This document shows positions 12,151 to 23,629 of a DNA stretch of 64,000 bases, piece after piece. The translations under genes were made by a program, and so were the position numbers. The stretch spans positions 43,679,726 to 43,743,725 of the forward strand of contig NC_059471.1 of the NCBI RefSeq assembly GCF_018139145.2. Reading direction: 5' to 3'. Under the pieces are notes generated by a model. The model saw nothing but the letters and a program-made list of their open reading frames with translations, made no database searches and was not told where the DNA came from. Each line of letters begins with the position of its first letter. The first letter of the stretch is position 1. The DNA comes from Gymnogyps californianus (taxonomy: Eukaryota > Chordata > Aves > Accipitriformes > Cathartidae).

Positions 12151-13882
12151 AACTGGCTAGTAAAATCAAAGTGCTTCCCAACAGCTCTTACAGGCAACTC
12201 CCAGGCAAACCTCATCTCCTGCCATAGCTGTTGGCTAAGATATACCCCTTCATTGACTAACAAAGACAAATACGCACCTTCACAAGCAACTCATCTAATC
12301 CTAAAATAGGCACCCAAGGATTGATAACAATCGATTTATTCTTTTGAGGTGTGTATTTTGTCCATTGGTTATAAATAGGTCTATAACATGTAGCTCATAT
12401 CTAACTTTTAGCTATCCTAATTTAGGGATAATAAATTTCACAGTCTGTCTCCAGAGCTGATCCATGCAAATTGTACTGAATTGCAATTAAGTTGTGACAA
12501 AAGATTATACAAACCAGTGGAAATTCAATAAATTCAAAGCATGTCTCTCTGCATCACTGGTCACAACAGCAACAAGCAAAGCCAATAACCTGCTGCCAAA
12601 CACAAGTGAAATTCCAGAGCTTCTTTGATCCTGTATCTCCAAAAGTTTTTTTAAAACCTGCAAATACTCAGTATTCAGGTCAGTTTAGATGTTACTGTGA
12701 CTGGTGTATCAAAACCAACTCTTAATTAAATCCATAGAATGATCAAGCAGAAGTCAAGAAGTAAAAAAAGGAATAAGCAGAAGAACCTCTGAAGACAAAA
12801 TGAGTACAATGAAATAATTATTCAGAAAGAGTTTCTTGCACAATTAACGGTACAAATAAATAATAAGAAAGAATAGTAAAATGGAGACTTACAAGCGTAA
12901 GTCCTCACATTTCCAAAATGAATGCAGGCAAAGCTGGCATGGTTCCAAAATCTGCAAAATATTTATTATTTAGTTTTGTGTTCCTCTTTTATAATTAATT
13001 CACAATTAAACAAGTTGTAATTATAATTCAGATACTGGCAAAATACATTCTATGGTGTTAACCATTGATAGATTTGTAAACAAAAGCAGCTGGACTGGAA
13101 TTTCTTCAAGGAAATATTTACATGCCAACAGTTTATCAAACTGAAAGTCTGCAGATAAATCTACACATGGGCATTATGTTAATGATGATAGCAACGATGA
13201 TTCATATTCTTAGTTGTAGCTGCTTTGTACTGCTACAGCTGTAAAAGAATAAAACCTGGAAGGAAAAAGGATAAGGAGGCAGGCCTAGGGTTTTACTCCC
13301 CTGCCTCCTTTCAAGGTTAGAACATTTGTTACATTATACTGGAAATAATGATTAACAATAGGGCCATTGTCCAAGATTCTTTCACCTCTAGAGCCCAGAT
13401 TTCTGGAGGTATGTAACTGATGTAGGATGCAACTAAGCACTTCATGGGATTTTACAAAAGCACAAGCACCCACTGAAATTTTAAATGGATATCCATGCAG
13501 TTTGAAAATCCCTGTACATACCAAACTATATCTTTGACAAACTAAGTATGTATGTATTTATTAAACCTTCTTATTGCTTCGACGCCTTAAAATATTAGTA
13601 ACTGCTTTAAAAAATGCTACCTGCTTGATTCCTATTCAGTAGGCTCAATTTGCACGCCTTTACCCAGGTCTTGGGATCTGAAGGGGATGACACCCTACAT
13701 AAAAGCACGGACGCCTTCCTATCAGCAGTCACTTGTCACCCTTTTGGGAGTGACTGATACACGGCTATAACTCTCACCAGAGTATCTCAAGAGTTCAAAA
13801 CAGGACCCTGACTTCAGTATATGTGTTTGAATGCAAACACACAAAAAAAGAATAAATGAATGAAAAATATTAGAAAGACATG

Positions 13883-13909
13883 AATAATAATAATCATCAT
13901 CATCATCAT
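13883..13909 (+). repeat. (AAT)n-(CAT)n microsatellite
   Basis: AAT units followed by six CAT units. Confidence 0.9.
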
Positions 13910-16900
13910 AAAAAAGAACAAAATCTCAAGACAGGAGGGTGCATAAACTTAGGTAATTAAGAATTCTCTTCATTTCAGGAGAAAGAGGCACTTCCCCAGG
14001 AAAATTCAACTCATCTTAACAAAGCTTCTTCCATGTCAGTAATTCATTCTCTGGAGGACCTTGATTTTAAGGAGAGCTAGGGGTATCTGAAAAGAAATCT
14101 CAAGTCGGAGGATCCCATTTCTTACTGAGAGTGAAAGATCCCTTCACTGCTCATGCAAGTCCTTGCAAGTAGCACTGAAACACAGTGAATTGCGAGCATG
14201 TCCACCTAGTAGAAAGAGAGACTCAGCCTCATTCTAGCCTGATTAGCTACAGTGAAAGTCACCCATTTCAAAGACAATTAGGTTAGGGATGAATCTTTCT
14301 TCCTTTCCTCTCCCAGGTAAAGGATTCTTCATGTGATAAAGTGATTCATGCAGTCCTTGCTAGCTCCTGTTCTGCCTTTGAGAAGGAGGCTGACACAAAT
14401 ATTCTGTCAGCCAAGTAGATGCTTCTGTTGAGCTCTCTGTGGTGTGCAGACTGAGAATCCCTAGTTATTGCCCTGCTAAAGCCTAATCAAATATGAGAAA
14501 CCACATAAGATTTTTTAATGTGTATTTTGGAAATTATACCAGCTAGTAAAAAAAATAAGTATTAAAAGAATGTCATTGAGTTAAAAGAGCAAAATGGAGA
14601 AGAACTGGTGGAACCTGAACACTTCTATTTTTACTTGCATTCCTGATAAACTTCATTCCTTACATACAGTGATAGAAGAATGGGATGAAAATCAAAGAAG
14701 AAAGCAGCTCTTTTTACCCTGAATGGAACAATATTTAAGAAAAATATAACTTTTAACACTGAAAACTCTTCACAGTGCACAAAAGCAAACTGCAGTTTTC
14801 AAAGATGTCCCCTGGTACTAATGTTCTTGTTTGCCAGCAGCTCATTTGCCATGGCCAAATGCTTGCTGATTCAAATAAAAGCACTTCACCAACAATTCAC
14901 ACAATAATTTAAATTGAACTTGGCCATCTTAGATTAGAAAAGAAATTACTTAAATTGAAAAAGGAATAAACCTTGCTCAAAATACAGTTTGCTCTTTCTG
15001 CCCCAAATTAAACACAAAGGAATGATATAGTGGCACTCTCTTTAATGACCACCACTTAGAAGAATATGTAGCATTTGTTAAAAGGCTGAAGTATTTTTAA
15101 ACTTGAATATAACATACAACTACAGACTATTAGAAAAATGCATTGTACAACTCATCTACTCATGCAAGTATAATAGAAGGGTCCAGGGTCAGTAGGAGTC
15201 CTAAGGTAAGTGCCTGCTATTATTCTCACAACAAAATACACTCTTCATACAGTCCCAAATATAATCTTTTTGTACGCTGATAGTGGCTTAGTAAATTAAA
15301 AGGAAAAGCACTAGTCATTATTATCATGATCTGTCTCCACTCAAGTAACACCTGGCAGGAAAAAAAAAGAAAAAACTCTTTTGAATCAATAAATATTTTA
15401 TTGATTAATTTAAGCATAATTTACACAAAGAAGATATGGCAAAGCACAATATCCCTGATGCCATTCATTTACCCCTTTATTAGATGTCTCCTCAGTCCCC
15501 TCATGGCCTGTTCAATAGCCTCACTCAAGCCAAAGCCCCACCTACCAGCTCTGATTTATCAGCTCCACTTGCAACCTGAACCTCAGCAGGGTTTATTTGA
15601 CCTTTTGGAGGCAATGCATTGCACAGGCCAGCAGTTCCAGTCACTGAATGTGTTTCCATTGCTGATTGCTGTGGTGCAAGGACCACAGTACGACATGATG
15701 TGATCTGTTACAGTTCTAGGACTGCATGACCTCACCATGGCATTACCAGCAATGACGTTTCCACCAGTTGCCGGTCCTAGGTTTGTACAGAGCACCAGCT
15801 GCTAAGGGACCCAGGGTCCACATTGCAAGTGGCAAAATCTGCTTTCTATCCTTTTGCATGACTAGGTTCCACCAGGAAAAGAAACTGCTTTAGGAGCTTG
15901 AGTGCACACCACAAGCACAGATGCAAGGCAAATTCATGCTACAGAGGCCCCTTTTTGCACGTAGAATTACTAATGTAGACACACCTCTAGTGTGCTTTTA
16001 AGAGGCAGGAGCTACAGGACACCAGGTCTGTCCACTTCTCAAGGCAAGTGGTAGGAATACTTTTCCAAGAAAGCGTGAGGCGGGTGATTCAGGTTTTTCC
16101 CACTCTCGATGGGTTCACACTCCCTCTTTTCTCTGCCAGTAGAGTGCTAACACTAAATAGTTACAGCTTGATGTGCATGGGGAAGAAGGAATGGGAGCAA
16201 GAAGAGAACAAGAGCAAGAGCCCGTTGTTCAGCCTAGGAGTAGGGCCTATGGAGTATTGGACTCTCGGGCTCTGCACCTGTGGAAATGATTGTTATCGGC
16301 AGCTGTATATTTCCTTCTTGTCAATGATTCTGCTTGGTTTTGTGGTGAGAGTTCTGAGAACACTGCATCACATTGTTCACCTTAGATTTTGGCTCCCAAG
16401 AGGAGGTTACGTCAGAGCTAGGCATCTAGGTACTTCAAAGGGGAACCAAAATATCATTATTAGTGCCCAAGGAGCATTTAGGGCAGTTGTGGAAACATTT
16501 AGCAAGCTTTAAATACTTCAAAAAGGCAGGTTATTTATTAGAGTTTTGAATTAGGCACGTGGAGGCTGCTGGAGTTTCTTTTTAGGCATTTTGAATTCTG
16601 AAATCCATGGGCTAATTTTGTACTATAATCTTTTTCATTTACATTTTTTCTTCATGTTTATCTATAGCTTACTTTCACTTTTCACAGTGATTTTGTTTTC
16701 AAACCTTAATTCACCACTTGAGTCTTATCTTCTTACCAGATGCCATGTATACACTTACAGTGTTGTAGAGGTTTGAGTCAGAGGCAGATAGGATAAGATC
16801 TCACCTGGAAGAAACTGAGAATTAGAGCTTTTTCTTATTATTATTTACTGCCTCTGTAAGTTCTGTGTAAGGTGGCCTGCGAACTTGTTCAGCTTCCACC

Positions 16901-17569
16901 ACTGAAATGGCTTCAAAGGGTAATACTAGCATCTGTTTCCCAGAGGTGTGCTTGTTATTGATCAGCTCACAAAGAAGGTAATACTTTATCTCTGTCCTCT
17001 TCAATTGTTAAATTGAGTTCAGATTGTTCAAGAGATCCATGTGGAAACTTATTTCTGGCTTCCAATATATCATCCCATCACTGAAAAGCCAGATTCTGCA
17101 GCATCAGTTTGGTCACAGTGAATAGAAGCCAAACGGTTATTAGTTGCTTCTGAATGGAATTGAAAACAATGTCTGCTTGCCCAGGAGTCTGCCAAATGAG
17201 TTTGTTTGCTGCATCTATATCTTACCAGATCTTTCTAAAGAGTATCTTTAGAATCCAGTTTCTCCTTATTGTATCACTATTTACTTCCATCTTGACAGCG
17301 GAAATCTCCTCTTTTCCGCCATCCCTACAGTCTATTCAAAATTCTGTTGCAGCCTCATTCTCTTAGCCTGCTTTCCTAACCACAACTTTCCTTTTCTTCC
17401 CCCTACTTTGCAATTCACCCAGTTATTGGTACCCCCCCAAAAAAGTGTTTTTTTACCTAAAAAATCCTTCAGCACTGAGCCCTAGCTAAATATACTGGTT
17501 ACTATGATGCAAATTCACAGATACAGTGAAGCCCAAAGACACTCCTTTTGTCTCTCCAGTTTTAAAATG

Positions 17570-17690
17570 CCAAGTTTAACCTTTCCATGCCTCAGCTTCC
17601 CAACCTGAATGACAACACCTACTTGACAGAGAAGCCAACAAGCCAAATTAACTGTTTCAAAGTCCTCTGTATCTCAGAGTGGGAAAAATC
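17570..17690 (+). mobile_element. MIR-like SINE relic
   Basis: The plus strand contains ctttccatgcctcagcttcc followed by aatgacaacacctacttgac. This matches the MIR core order (cctctgtgcctcagtttccc, then gataataacacctacctcac). The tail is too decayed to bound precisely. Confidence 0.5.
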
Positions 17691-18282
17691 TATAGAATTA
17701 CAAAATAGTTGGTTGCCTTGCAGCACAAACCAGTTTCAAGAAAGCAATTTGTAAAAATATAGGAAGTATATTTTAAAAGGAGGATCTGTTCCAGCTCATC
17801 ATTTCCAATTTTCCCTAAGACTATCTGGTCAGTGTACCCAATAAAAATTGAATGGGAAGGTTCACTCTAAGTCCAGTTACTTTCTTTATCCCCAACAGCT
17901 GTTCTTTTTGTTATTAGACATTATTTGCTCACTTTGCGTTTTATTTATTTATTGCTAGAAAAGTGGTCTGAGAACTGATTGACAAAGTTGCTACAGCTTC
18001 CATTCTTATTATTTAAATGAACTATATCTGCCCAGAATAGGTGCTTTTTTTTATCCTCTCTCTATTCACTTTATCTTCTTTCACATCCTGCTGTTAGTGC
18101 AGCTCATTCTTCTGGCCTCCTGATATGGAAGATCAAAAAGCTGTGAATCCTTAAACATATCCCAGCAATTTCTATTCTAGATCTGATAACTGCTATTTAT
18201 AGGATAAAATTTTGCTCCTTGCTAAACTGGATACAGAAAGTGTTATGCCTACAAGGGCATCATGCGTGTAAATTTTGTAGTT

Positions 18283-18580
18283 CTGGAACCATAAAAATCT
18301 GAGGTTGGAAGGGACCTCTGAAGGTCAGCTGGGCTAACCTTCTTTAAACTGGGTAAAGTTAGATCAGGTTTCTCAGGGCCTGGTTCACCTCAGGTTTGAA
18401 AATCTCCTAAGATGGAGATCCCACAACTTCTCTGGGAAAACTGTTCTAGTGCTTCATCACTCTTATTTTGATTTTCCCCCCTTATATCCAGTTGGAGCTT
18501 CCTTTGTTGCAACTGGTATCTGTTTTTATTCTTGTCCTTTTGCTGTATACAGCAAGATGAATCTGGCTCTGTCTTTATGA
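18283..18580 (-). mobile_element. CR1 LINE fragment, older, 3' end
   Basis: Antisense to the plus strand. The plus strand shows the diagnostic order gaggttggaagggacct, then ggagatcccacaacttctct, then atccagttggagcttcctttg. These are the reverse complement of the CR1 RT end and 3' UTR. The copy is diverged and has lost its terminal repeats, so it is older than the one at 2.6 kb. Boundaries are approximate. Confidence 0.85.
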
Positions 18581-19244
18581 TCCAAATTTAGAGGATCAAT
18601 TAACCAAACCACTGGACTATGACAACCATTGTTACTGCAACTTGGATGAAGAAATCCTGTTTATCCACAGATTATGTGCAAATTCTCCCACATTGCATAG
18701 TAGTATTTGACCTTTGGGTGAACATTTGCAAAGTTTCCAAGTACTCTGGATGCCTAGATTTTTTTCATTTTAAGAGCTTGAATTTCAGAAAGTCTTTGTT
18801 TCTTCTCCCTTTGAAAATGAAGCTTTTTACAGAAGAGGCTTCTGCTTGAAATAGTGTGATACTGATGGTGGTGGAACCATCGTCATTGATCAGGGTGAGC
18901 TCCTGCTCAGCAAAGGCACGCTAATAAATTCCTCTGTATCTTGTGGATGAGTTAGACAGCAGCTACTGAAGAAGTAAGTTTCACAGAATCCTTGAGCTAG
19001 GACATTTTATTTTATGAAAGGCATTGAAAATGTCTGAAGTTTGGCCAACAATCCTAGAAGTACCTGTAATCAGCAGTCACGCTTGAAAATCTTGGCCTCA
19101 GGCTTTGTTTATTGCGGAGTCTTGTGTCAAATAACATGTAAGCAAATAACAAATGAAGCAATTTTCAAGAATTTATAGCACCTTCAACAAATAAAGAGGT
19201 TTACCTTTCAGGTCAAAACCCAACCTTAAATCTCTCCCCTTAGC

Positions 19245-19273
19245 AAAAAAAAAAAAAAAAAATTAAAAAAAAA
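19245..19273 (+). repeat. Poly-A tract
   Basis: A18-TT-A9. No retroelement body is recognisable upstream. Confidence 0.85.
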
Positions 19274-20043
19274 TTCTTTCTCAGTTGAGTCTGTCAGTTC
19301 CTCAAGGATTTTCCTAAAACTTTAGGCATCTAGCTGCTGACTCCAAAATTCTTCAGGATCTGACCATAACCTACTACTAAGTTATAGGCAAGATATGTTT
19401 AGGGCAACCTCTTCTTGATTTTGACCTGAGCTTTGACAGAGCTTAGTTTTACTGTAACAAGGAGTACCAACATGTGACTAGCTATTGGTCCATCCAAACT
19501 GAGCCCTGTTAAATCCCAGCTACTGTGAACAGATAAAGCAATGATTTATTAATGGAGATAGGGTGGAATTTACGTGAGGGCAGGTTCCTCCCTGCTGAAA
19601 GAAACTATTTCCTGGGTTGCTTAAAAACACACAAGTAGGTTGCTAGTCTGTTACTGTGGAGATCATTCAGTTTTGGGAGTGAGCTGGACTGAGAGATTAA
19701 TCAGTTTACCTTTTCCCTGCTTTAACCGTGCCAGAGCTTATAGGATAGCAGGGGAGCTGGCTATGGCATAGCTGGGATGCTTACTAACATAGACACATGG
19801 GACATTTTAATGCAGATGGAAGGAGATTGTGATTACCCTACATACAGCTAGACAAAATCCTCATCAACTAGCCAGCAACAACACCCTGCCGGAATCCAGG
19901 AAGCCTGTCAGCCTCACACTTGCAGTCCCCAGGCCATCTAGGGATAATGAAATGGGCTGGTCCATGAAAGCTACCCTCTTCTGCTTTCCCAGACAAGCCT
20001 GCTCCCTAAGGAAAGCAGAAGCATTCATGTAGGTATGCTTCAG

Positions 20044-20103
20044 AAAGGAAGGGAAGAGAAGGGACGGGAAGGTAAGGCAAGGCAAGGCCAGGCGAGGCAG
20101 AGC
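20044..20103 (+). repeat. (GGGAA)n to (GGCAA)n tandem repeat
   Basis: About twelve 5-bp units that change gradually from GGGAA to GGTAA, GGCAA, GGCCA and GGCGA. This graded drift is typical of a decaying pentamer microsatellite. Confidence 0.9.
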
Positions 20104-20876
20104 AATAAAGGAGAATACTCAAAATCAATCATACGTCTCTGACTTTTGAATTTTCTGTAAGCAAAAATATCTTACTTCTGGATTTGTTCTTAAATAAACA
20201 TCTTTACCTTAAAAAAAAAATCACCCTTTTTTCCCCCTCACAATATCACTTAAAGATATGCTAGGCCAGAACTATTTCTTTCTCCAAATGCCTATTTAAA
20301 TGTTTAAATACTAGCTGTTTGTTGAAAAATGGGTTAGGATACCAAAGTTTCTAAACATGTTTTATCAAGTGAAGGAGATTTGAGACAAAACCAACTGGAT
20401 TATCCCTGCATTTTTGTAGTTAGGGGAATAATATGTTTTGTTCTATCAATGTGTCCACTTTACATTATTCAGCACAAAGCTTTGTGAAATAAGAATCATG
20501 GGAATATCACAATATAAAGGAAAAAGGTACAAATAACAGCTTCATAAACTGAGAAATGTACATAAATAAATCATGTAGATGGGGGCAGTTTGCTTAGCTG
20601 GCAAGAAAAAAAAAATATGGAAAATCTGCTTGTTAAACAATAACCACAGAGTGTGCTTTTATGATGTTTTTCACCACAGTAATTCATATTAGAGATAGAA
20701 GCAGTTGCATGTTAAATAAAATCATTCAGCATTGTTCTCCTCACATTACAAAGAGCTGACTTATGTTGTTTTTAGATGCCTCCCATTAGAAAGTAAATAT
20801 TCCTCTGATGTTATACATTTCAGAAAATTTAATAAAGATGAACTGTAAATAAAGTCACGGGGAGATTTCAGACAGT

Positions 20877-20882
20877 TTTATT
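20877..20882 (-). promoter_or_regulatory. DACH1: Distal poly(A) signal AATAAA of DACH1
   Basis: The minus strand reads ctgctAATAAAactgtctg. Cleavage would be expected about 10-30 nt further on, near 20867-20847. It is the last good hexamer before the sequence looks intergenic. Confidence 0.6.
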
Positions 20883-21258
20883 AGCAGATTGTTGAAAAGA
20901 AAAGAAAATTAAATACAATAACAGTAAACGTGGTTCTTACATTGAAACCAGGCTCAAATAACTAGGCTACCATAGAAAAATTTCCAATTCTTGCATTATG
21001 ATGTAAAAACAGATTTTTGTACAGATTTTGTACAACAAAATTCGTAATAACCTTTTTTCATTTTTAGAAAACTTTAAATATATAGATAAAAATAGACAAT
21101 TTTCATAGGTCCTACATGAAGATGAGTATGTTCTGTTCCAAGGGCTTGCATAGAGCGCAAATGTGGTTATAATATAGAACAACTAGACATTAATATCTTT
21201 AAGATTACAAAAGCATATAAACAATAACATGAGCACAACTTTTCTTCATAATCTATGC

Positions 21259-21316
21259 AAAAAAAAAAAAAAATCCAAATCAAAAACCAAAACCAAAATA
21301 CCAACCCAAAACCTGT
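21259..21316 (+). repeat. A15 and CAAA-rich tract in the 3' UTR
   Basis: Fifteen A followed by CCAAAAC-type sequence. In the DACH1 message this is a U-rich tract. Confidence 0.85.
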
Positions 21317-21370
21317 ATAACTAAAGAGGGGCAAAAAATTCAACTTATGGTAACATCTCATGGTCTGTAA

Positions 21371-21378
21371 TATTTACA
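21371..21378 (-). promoter_or_regulatory. Pumilio-type motif TGTAAATA in the 3' UTR
   Basis: The mRNA strand reads TGTAAATA, the third UGUANAUA match, about 0.5 kb before the distal poly(A) signal. Confidence 0.45.
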
Positions 21379-21840
21379 CTATTTTTAGCAAGATTCTTTC
21401 TAAACATCCAGCTTATAAATTGGTTCCCCCTTAATCCTTAACATTTCCATTTATGTACCAAGCCAAACACTGAGGCATTCCCAAAGGTCTTGAAAGTATA
21501 TACTGTAAAACTACTAAACCTACTTACAGGTGACTCTATGCAAGGAGCAGAGCAATGGTAGATGCTACTACATATTTCAGTTGTAGGCTTTTAATTCTCT
21601 TTCAGATATGAATGATTCAAAAGCTTGCCACAAGTCCATCTAACTTTACAGCTGTTAACCCTTTAAAGACTGCATATGAAAAAACTGGAGTACAGAATCC
21701 CATATGTGTTCAATCAACTATGAAAATTATGAAAGAATCATGGTTAGAAAATAATATCACTACAAAGTATTAGGTAACAATATTTAATGAAAAATATTGC
21801 TCAATATTTCTTTAAAAAAAATTACCGTGATGTGAACTTG

Positions 21841-21848
21841 TATATACA
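21841..21848 (-). promoter_or_regulatory. Pumilio-type motif TGTATATA in the 3' UTR
   Basis: The mRNA strand reads TGTATATA, the strongest UGUANAUA variant. It lies in the distal part of the 3' UTR. Confidence 0.45.
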
Positions 21849-22635
21849 TCTTTCTATTGTTAAAAAAGGATTGTGGTGGAGTAAATATGCACTGCACAAA
21901 ATAAATGTGTACCAGTATTGCAAGGAAGACCTACAAACTATAGAAGCTCAGTGCTAGAGTTTACAAAACATTACTTTTTTTTTGACAAAATAATATTAAT
22001 ATCCAATCAGAACTATTTTTAAAGAAATATTTTCTTTAAGTTAGGCATCTTAGACGTTTAAGGTTTTGATATGTTTCCATGTAATAAATAATATTTTATA
22101 TGCATAAAACATTAGATGAAGAAAGCATAATCACAAAACTTACAGTAATAGCACTGATTCACAAAATCAGTCTTTAAAGGGGTAACCCAAAAGTACGCAA
22201 AGCAAAGAACATAACTTTTAGTAATGTAATAAGCACTGTGTTGCAGCTTACTTCCAGTTATCAGCACGAAGGTGAAAACACATATTGTAGCTTTCATAAA
22301 GACAGTGAAAGTAACACATAACCACCCAACCCTAAGACAAGGTGGGAGGGACAATAGACTTCAACTGTATCACTCAGTTCTACGTGGAATTGGACTGATA
22401 CATCAAGTGTTTGTTAGGTTTTCTTTTTTTAGCAACATTGACGTAATATGACATTAACATATAAAAATATTTCTGGCATTTTGACTTGCTGCTCAGCCAC
22501 AGTCCATTCTTAAAAGTGCACTAATCAGGGCACTAACCAGGGCTCAATATACAAATAAAAGTGGCTGATACAGAATTCTGACTTGTTACCAGATGCTTAA
22601 GATCTCATTCAGTAATACTGTGACTCCAGGACAAA

Positions 22636-22643
22636 TATTTACA
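22636..22643 (-). promoter_or_regulatory. Pumilio-type motif TGTAAATA in the 3' UTR
   Basis: On the mRNA strand the sequence is TGTAAATA, a perfect match to UGUANAUA, the PUM1/PUM2 recognition element. It is one of three in this UTR. Confidence 0.45.
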
Positions 22644-22821
22644 TGCCTGCATGCGTTAAAACTAGAAAGGTGTCTTTCTGACCAACAGGGTGACAAAACA
22701 ATATTATCTAAAATTTTCATTTCCTAAACTCTAGATTTCTACTGCATACATAATACCTTCCTTGTGTGATTTGTGTTATATACTGTACATGTGACCAACA
22801 GTTTGATAAGAAGCAAAGTCT

Positions 22822-22888
22822 TTTATTTCATAAACCCCTGCCAGTTTACAATGAGAAATTATTACTCTTTTTATCGTATTTTTTTATT
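22822..22888 (-). promoter_or_regulatory. DACH1: Possible proximal poly(A) signals (two AATAAA)
   Basis: Two canonical hexamers lie at 22888-22883 and 22827-22822 on the mRNA strand, about 0.7-0.77 kb after the stop. Use of either would give a short 3' UTR lacking the Pumilio motifs. AATAAA is common in AT-rich DNA, so this is a possibility only. Confidence 0.3.
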
Positions 22889-23073
22889 TTAGGAAAAGAG
22901 ACTTCGTGAACAGTAAAACAGTTTGTTTACATTCAGCATTTCTTTTCACTTACACAAAATTCCATTTCACTTAATGTAGTCTAACATACGTGTGTTGGTC
23001 TCTTGGAAAGCATGTGGAAAAAATGTCTTTAGAAGAAAACCCACAATCATAGTCTGAAAACTGAATGTATCAA

Positions 23074-23117
23074 TTTTTTTTTTCTTTTACCTTTTTTTTT
23101 TTTTCTTTTTTTTTTTA
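23074..23117 (+). repeat. T-rich tract in the 3' UTR
   Basis: Interrupted poly-T. It is an A-rich tract in the DACH1 mRNA and could act as an internal oligo-dT priming site. Confidence 0.85.
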
Positions 23118-23591
23118 ATAAGAATCCTCTTATGCCCTCTATAAGTTCATTTCTGAGCTGTCTTGCTGGTTTCGGTATGATATAACAGTCTGTAAGTGTA
23201 CTTGGACACCACTGGAAGGATCATTTGATGTGCTCAAATATAGAATCATCAGAGGAGGACAGAGTCTGCATTCCTTGAAAAAGGGAATACTCAGCCTTGT
23301 TCTGACCCGCCTGTAATTTTGGATACAACAGTCCGGCGCAGAGACGCAGATTTTCACTGTAAGAAGAGTGCTACTGTACATTTACAAACATTCTCTAGGT
23401 CTCCGGGCCGAGCCACAGGAGATAACCAAAGGAGGACACTCTTGCAGAATTCTTTACATTTTTGAAGAACATTGATAAATGAAGTTGAGGAAGTTGCCTT
23501 GAAAACGCTTTGTTTCCACAGAACTCCTTATGAGCCAATGTCTTACTGCAAAGTTCTTTACTGTAGCACGGGTATCTTCAGCAGGAAAAAT

Positions 23592-23629
23592 TCAATACAT
23601 GACAGTAGTTTTCAAATAAAGTCTTCCAT
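23592..23629 (-). CDS. DACH1: DACH1 last coding exon (38 coding bp, stop TGA)
   Basis: The acceptor tgtttgtttttcatattttag is followed by ATGGAAGACTTTATTTG. Joined to the G carried over from the previous exon it gives Asp and then GRLYLKTTVMY, with TGA at 23594-23592. This is exactly the expected DACH1 C-terminus, so this tiny coding piece can be accepted despite lying 33.8 kb from its neighbour. The exon continues as the 3' UTR. Confidence 0.95.

Larger units (their letters stand above)
4198..17569. other. Intergenic DNA, no gene recognised
   Basis: AT-rich desert sequence with simple repeats at 7.26, 8.14, 8.30, 9.0, 11.0, 12.1 and 13.9 kb. Short AT-rich islands near 4.86-5.0, 6.5-6.65 and 10.6-10.8 kb carry PBX/homeodomain-like cores and may be conserved. 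Open frames at 15326-15795 and 16048-16512 (154 residues, the longest in the window) show no family or codon signature. Confidence 0.6.
18581..20859. other. Intergenic DNA just beyond the DACH1 poly(A) site
   Basis: Holds a poly-A tract at 19.25 kb and the GGGAA/GGCAA repeat at 20.05 kb. No gene is seen. Confidence 0.6.
20860..23591 (-). other. DACH1: DACH1 3' untranslated region (end inferred)
   Basis: Transcribed sequence after the stop codon. A canonical AATAAA at 20882-20877 would give a 3' UTR of about 2.7 kb, similar to what I recall for mammalian DACH1 messages. The GT/T-rich stretch just past the signal (gtgactttatttacag) suits a downstream element. The mRNA strand has an A-rich tract from 23117 to 23074, a run of 15 U at 21273-21259 followed by U-rich sequence, and three Pumilio-type motifs. 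Open frames inside this interval (for example 22112-22354 and 23139-23381) are AT-rich chance frames. The exact cleavage site is not visible; coordinates are approximate. Confidence 0.7.

Noticed and set aside
16048..16512. 154-residue plus-strand open frame, the longest in the window
   Set aside because: No recognised domain, no splice or promoter context, and several frames of 120-150 residues are expected by chance in 64 kb of two-strand sequence.
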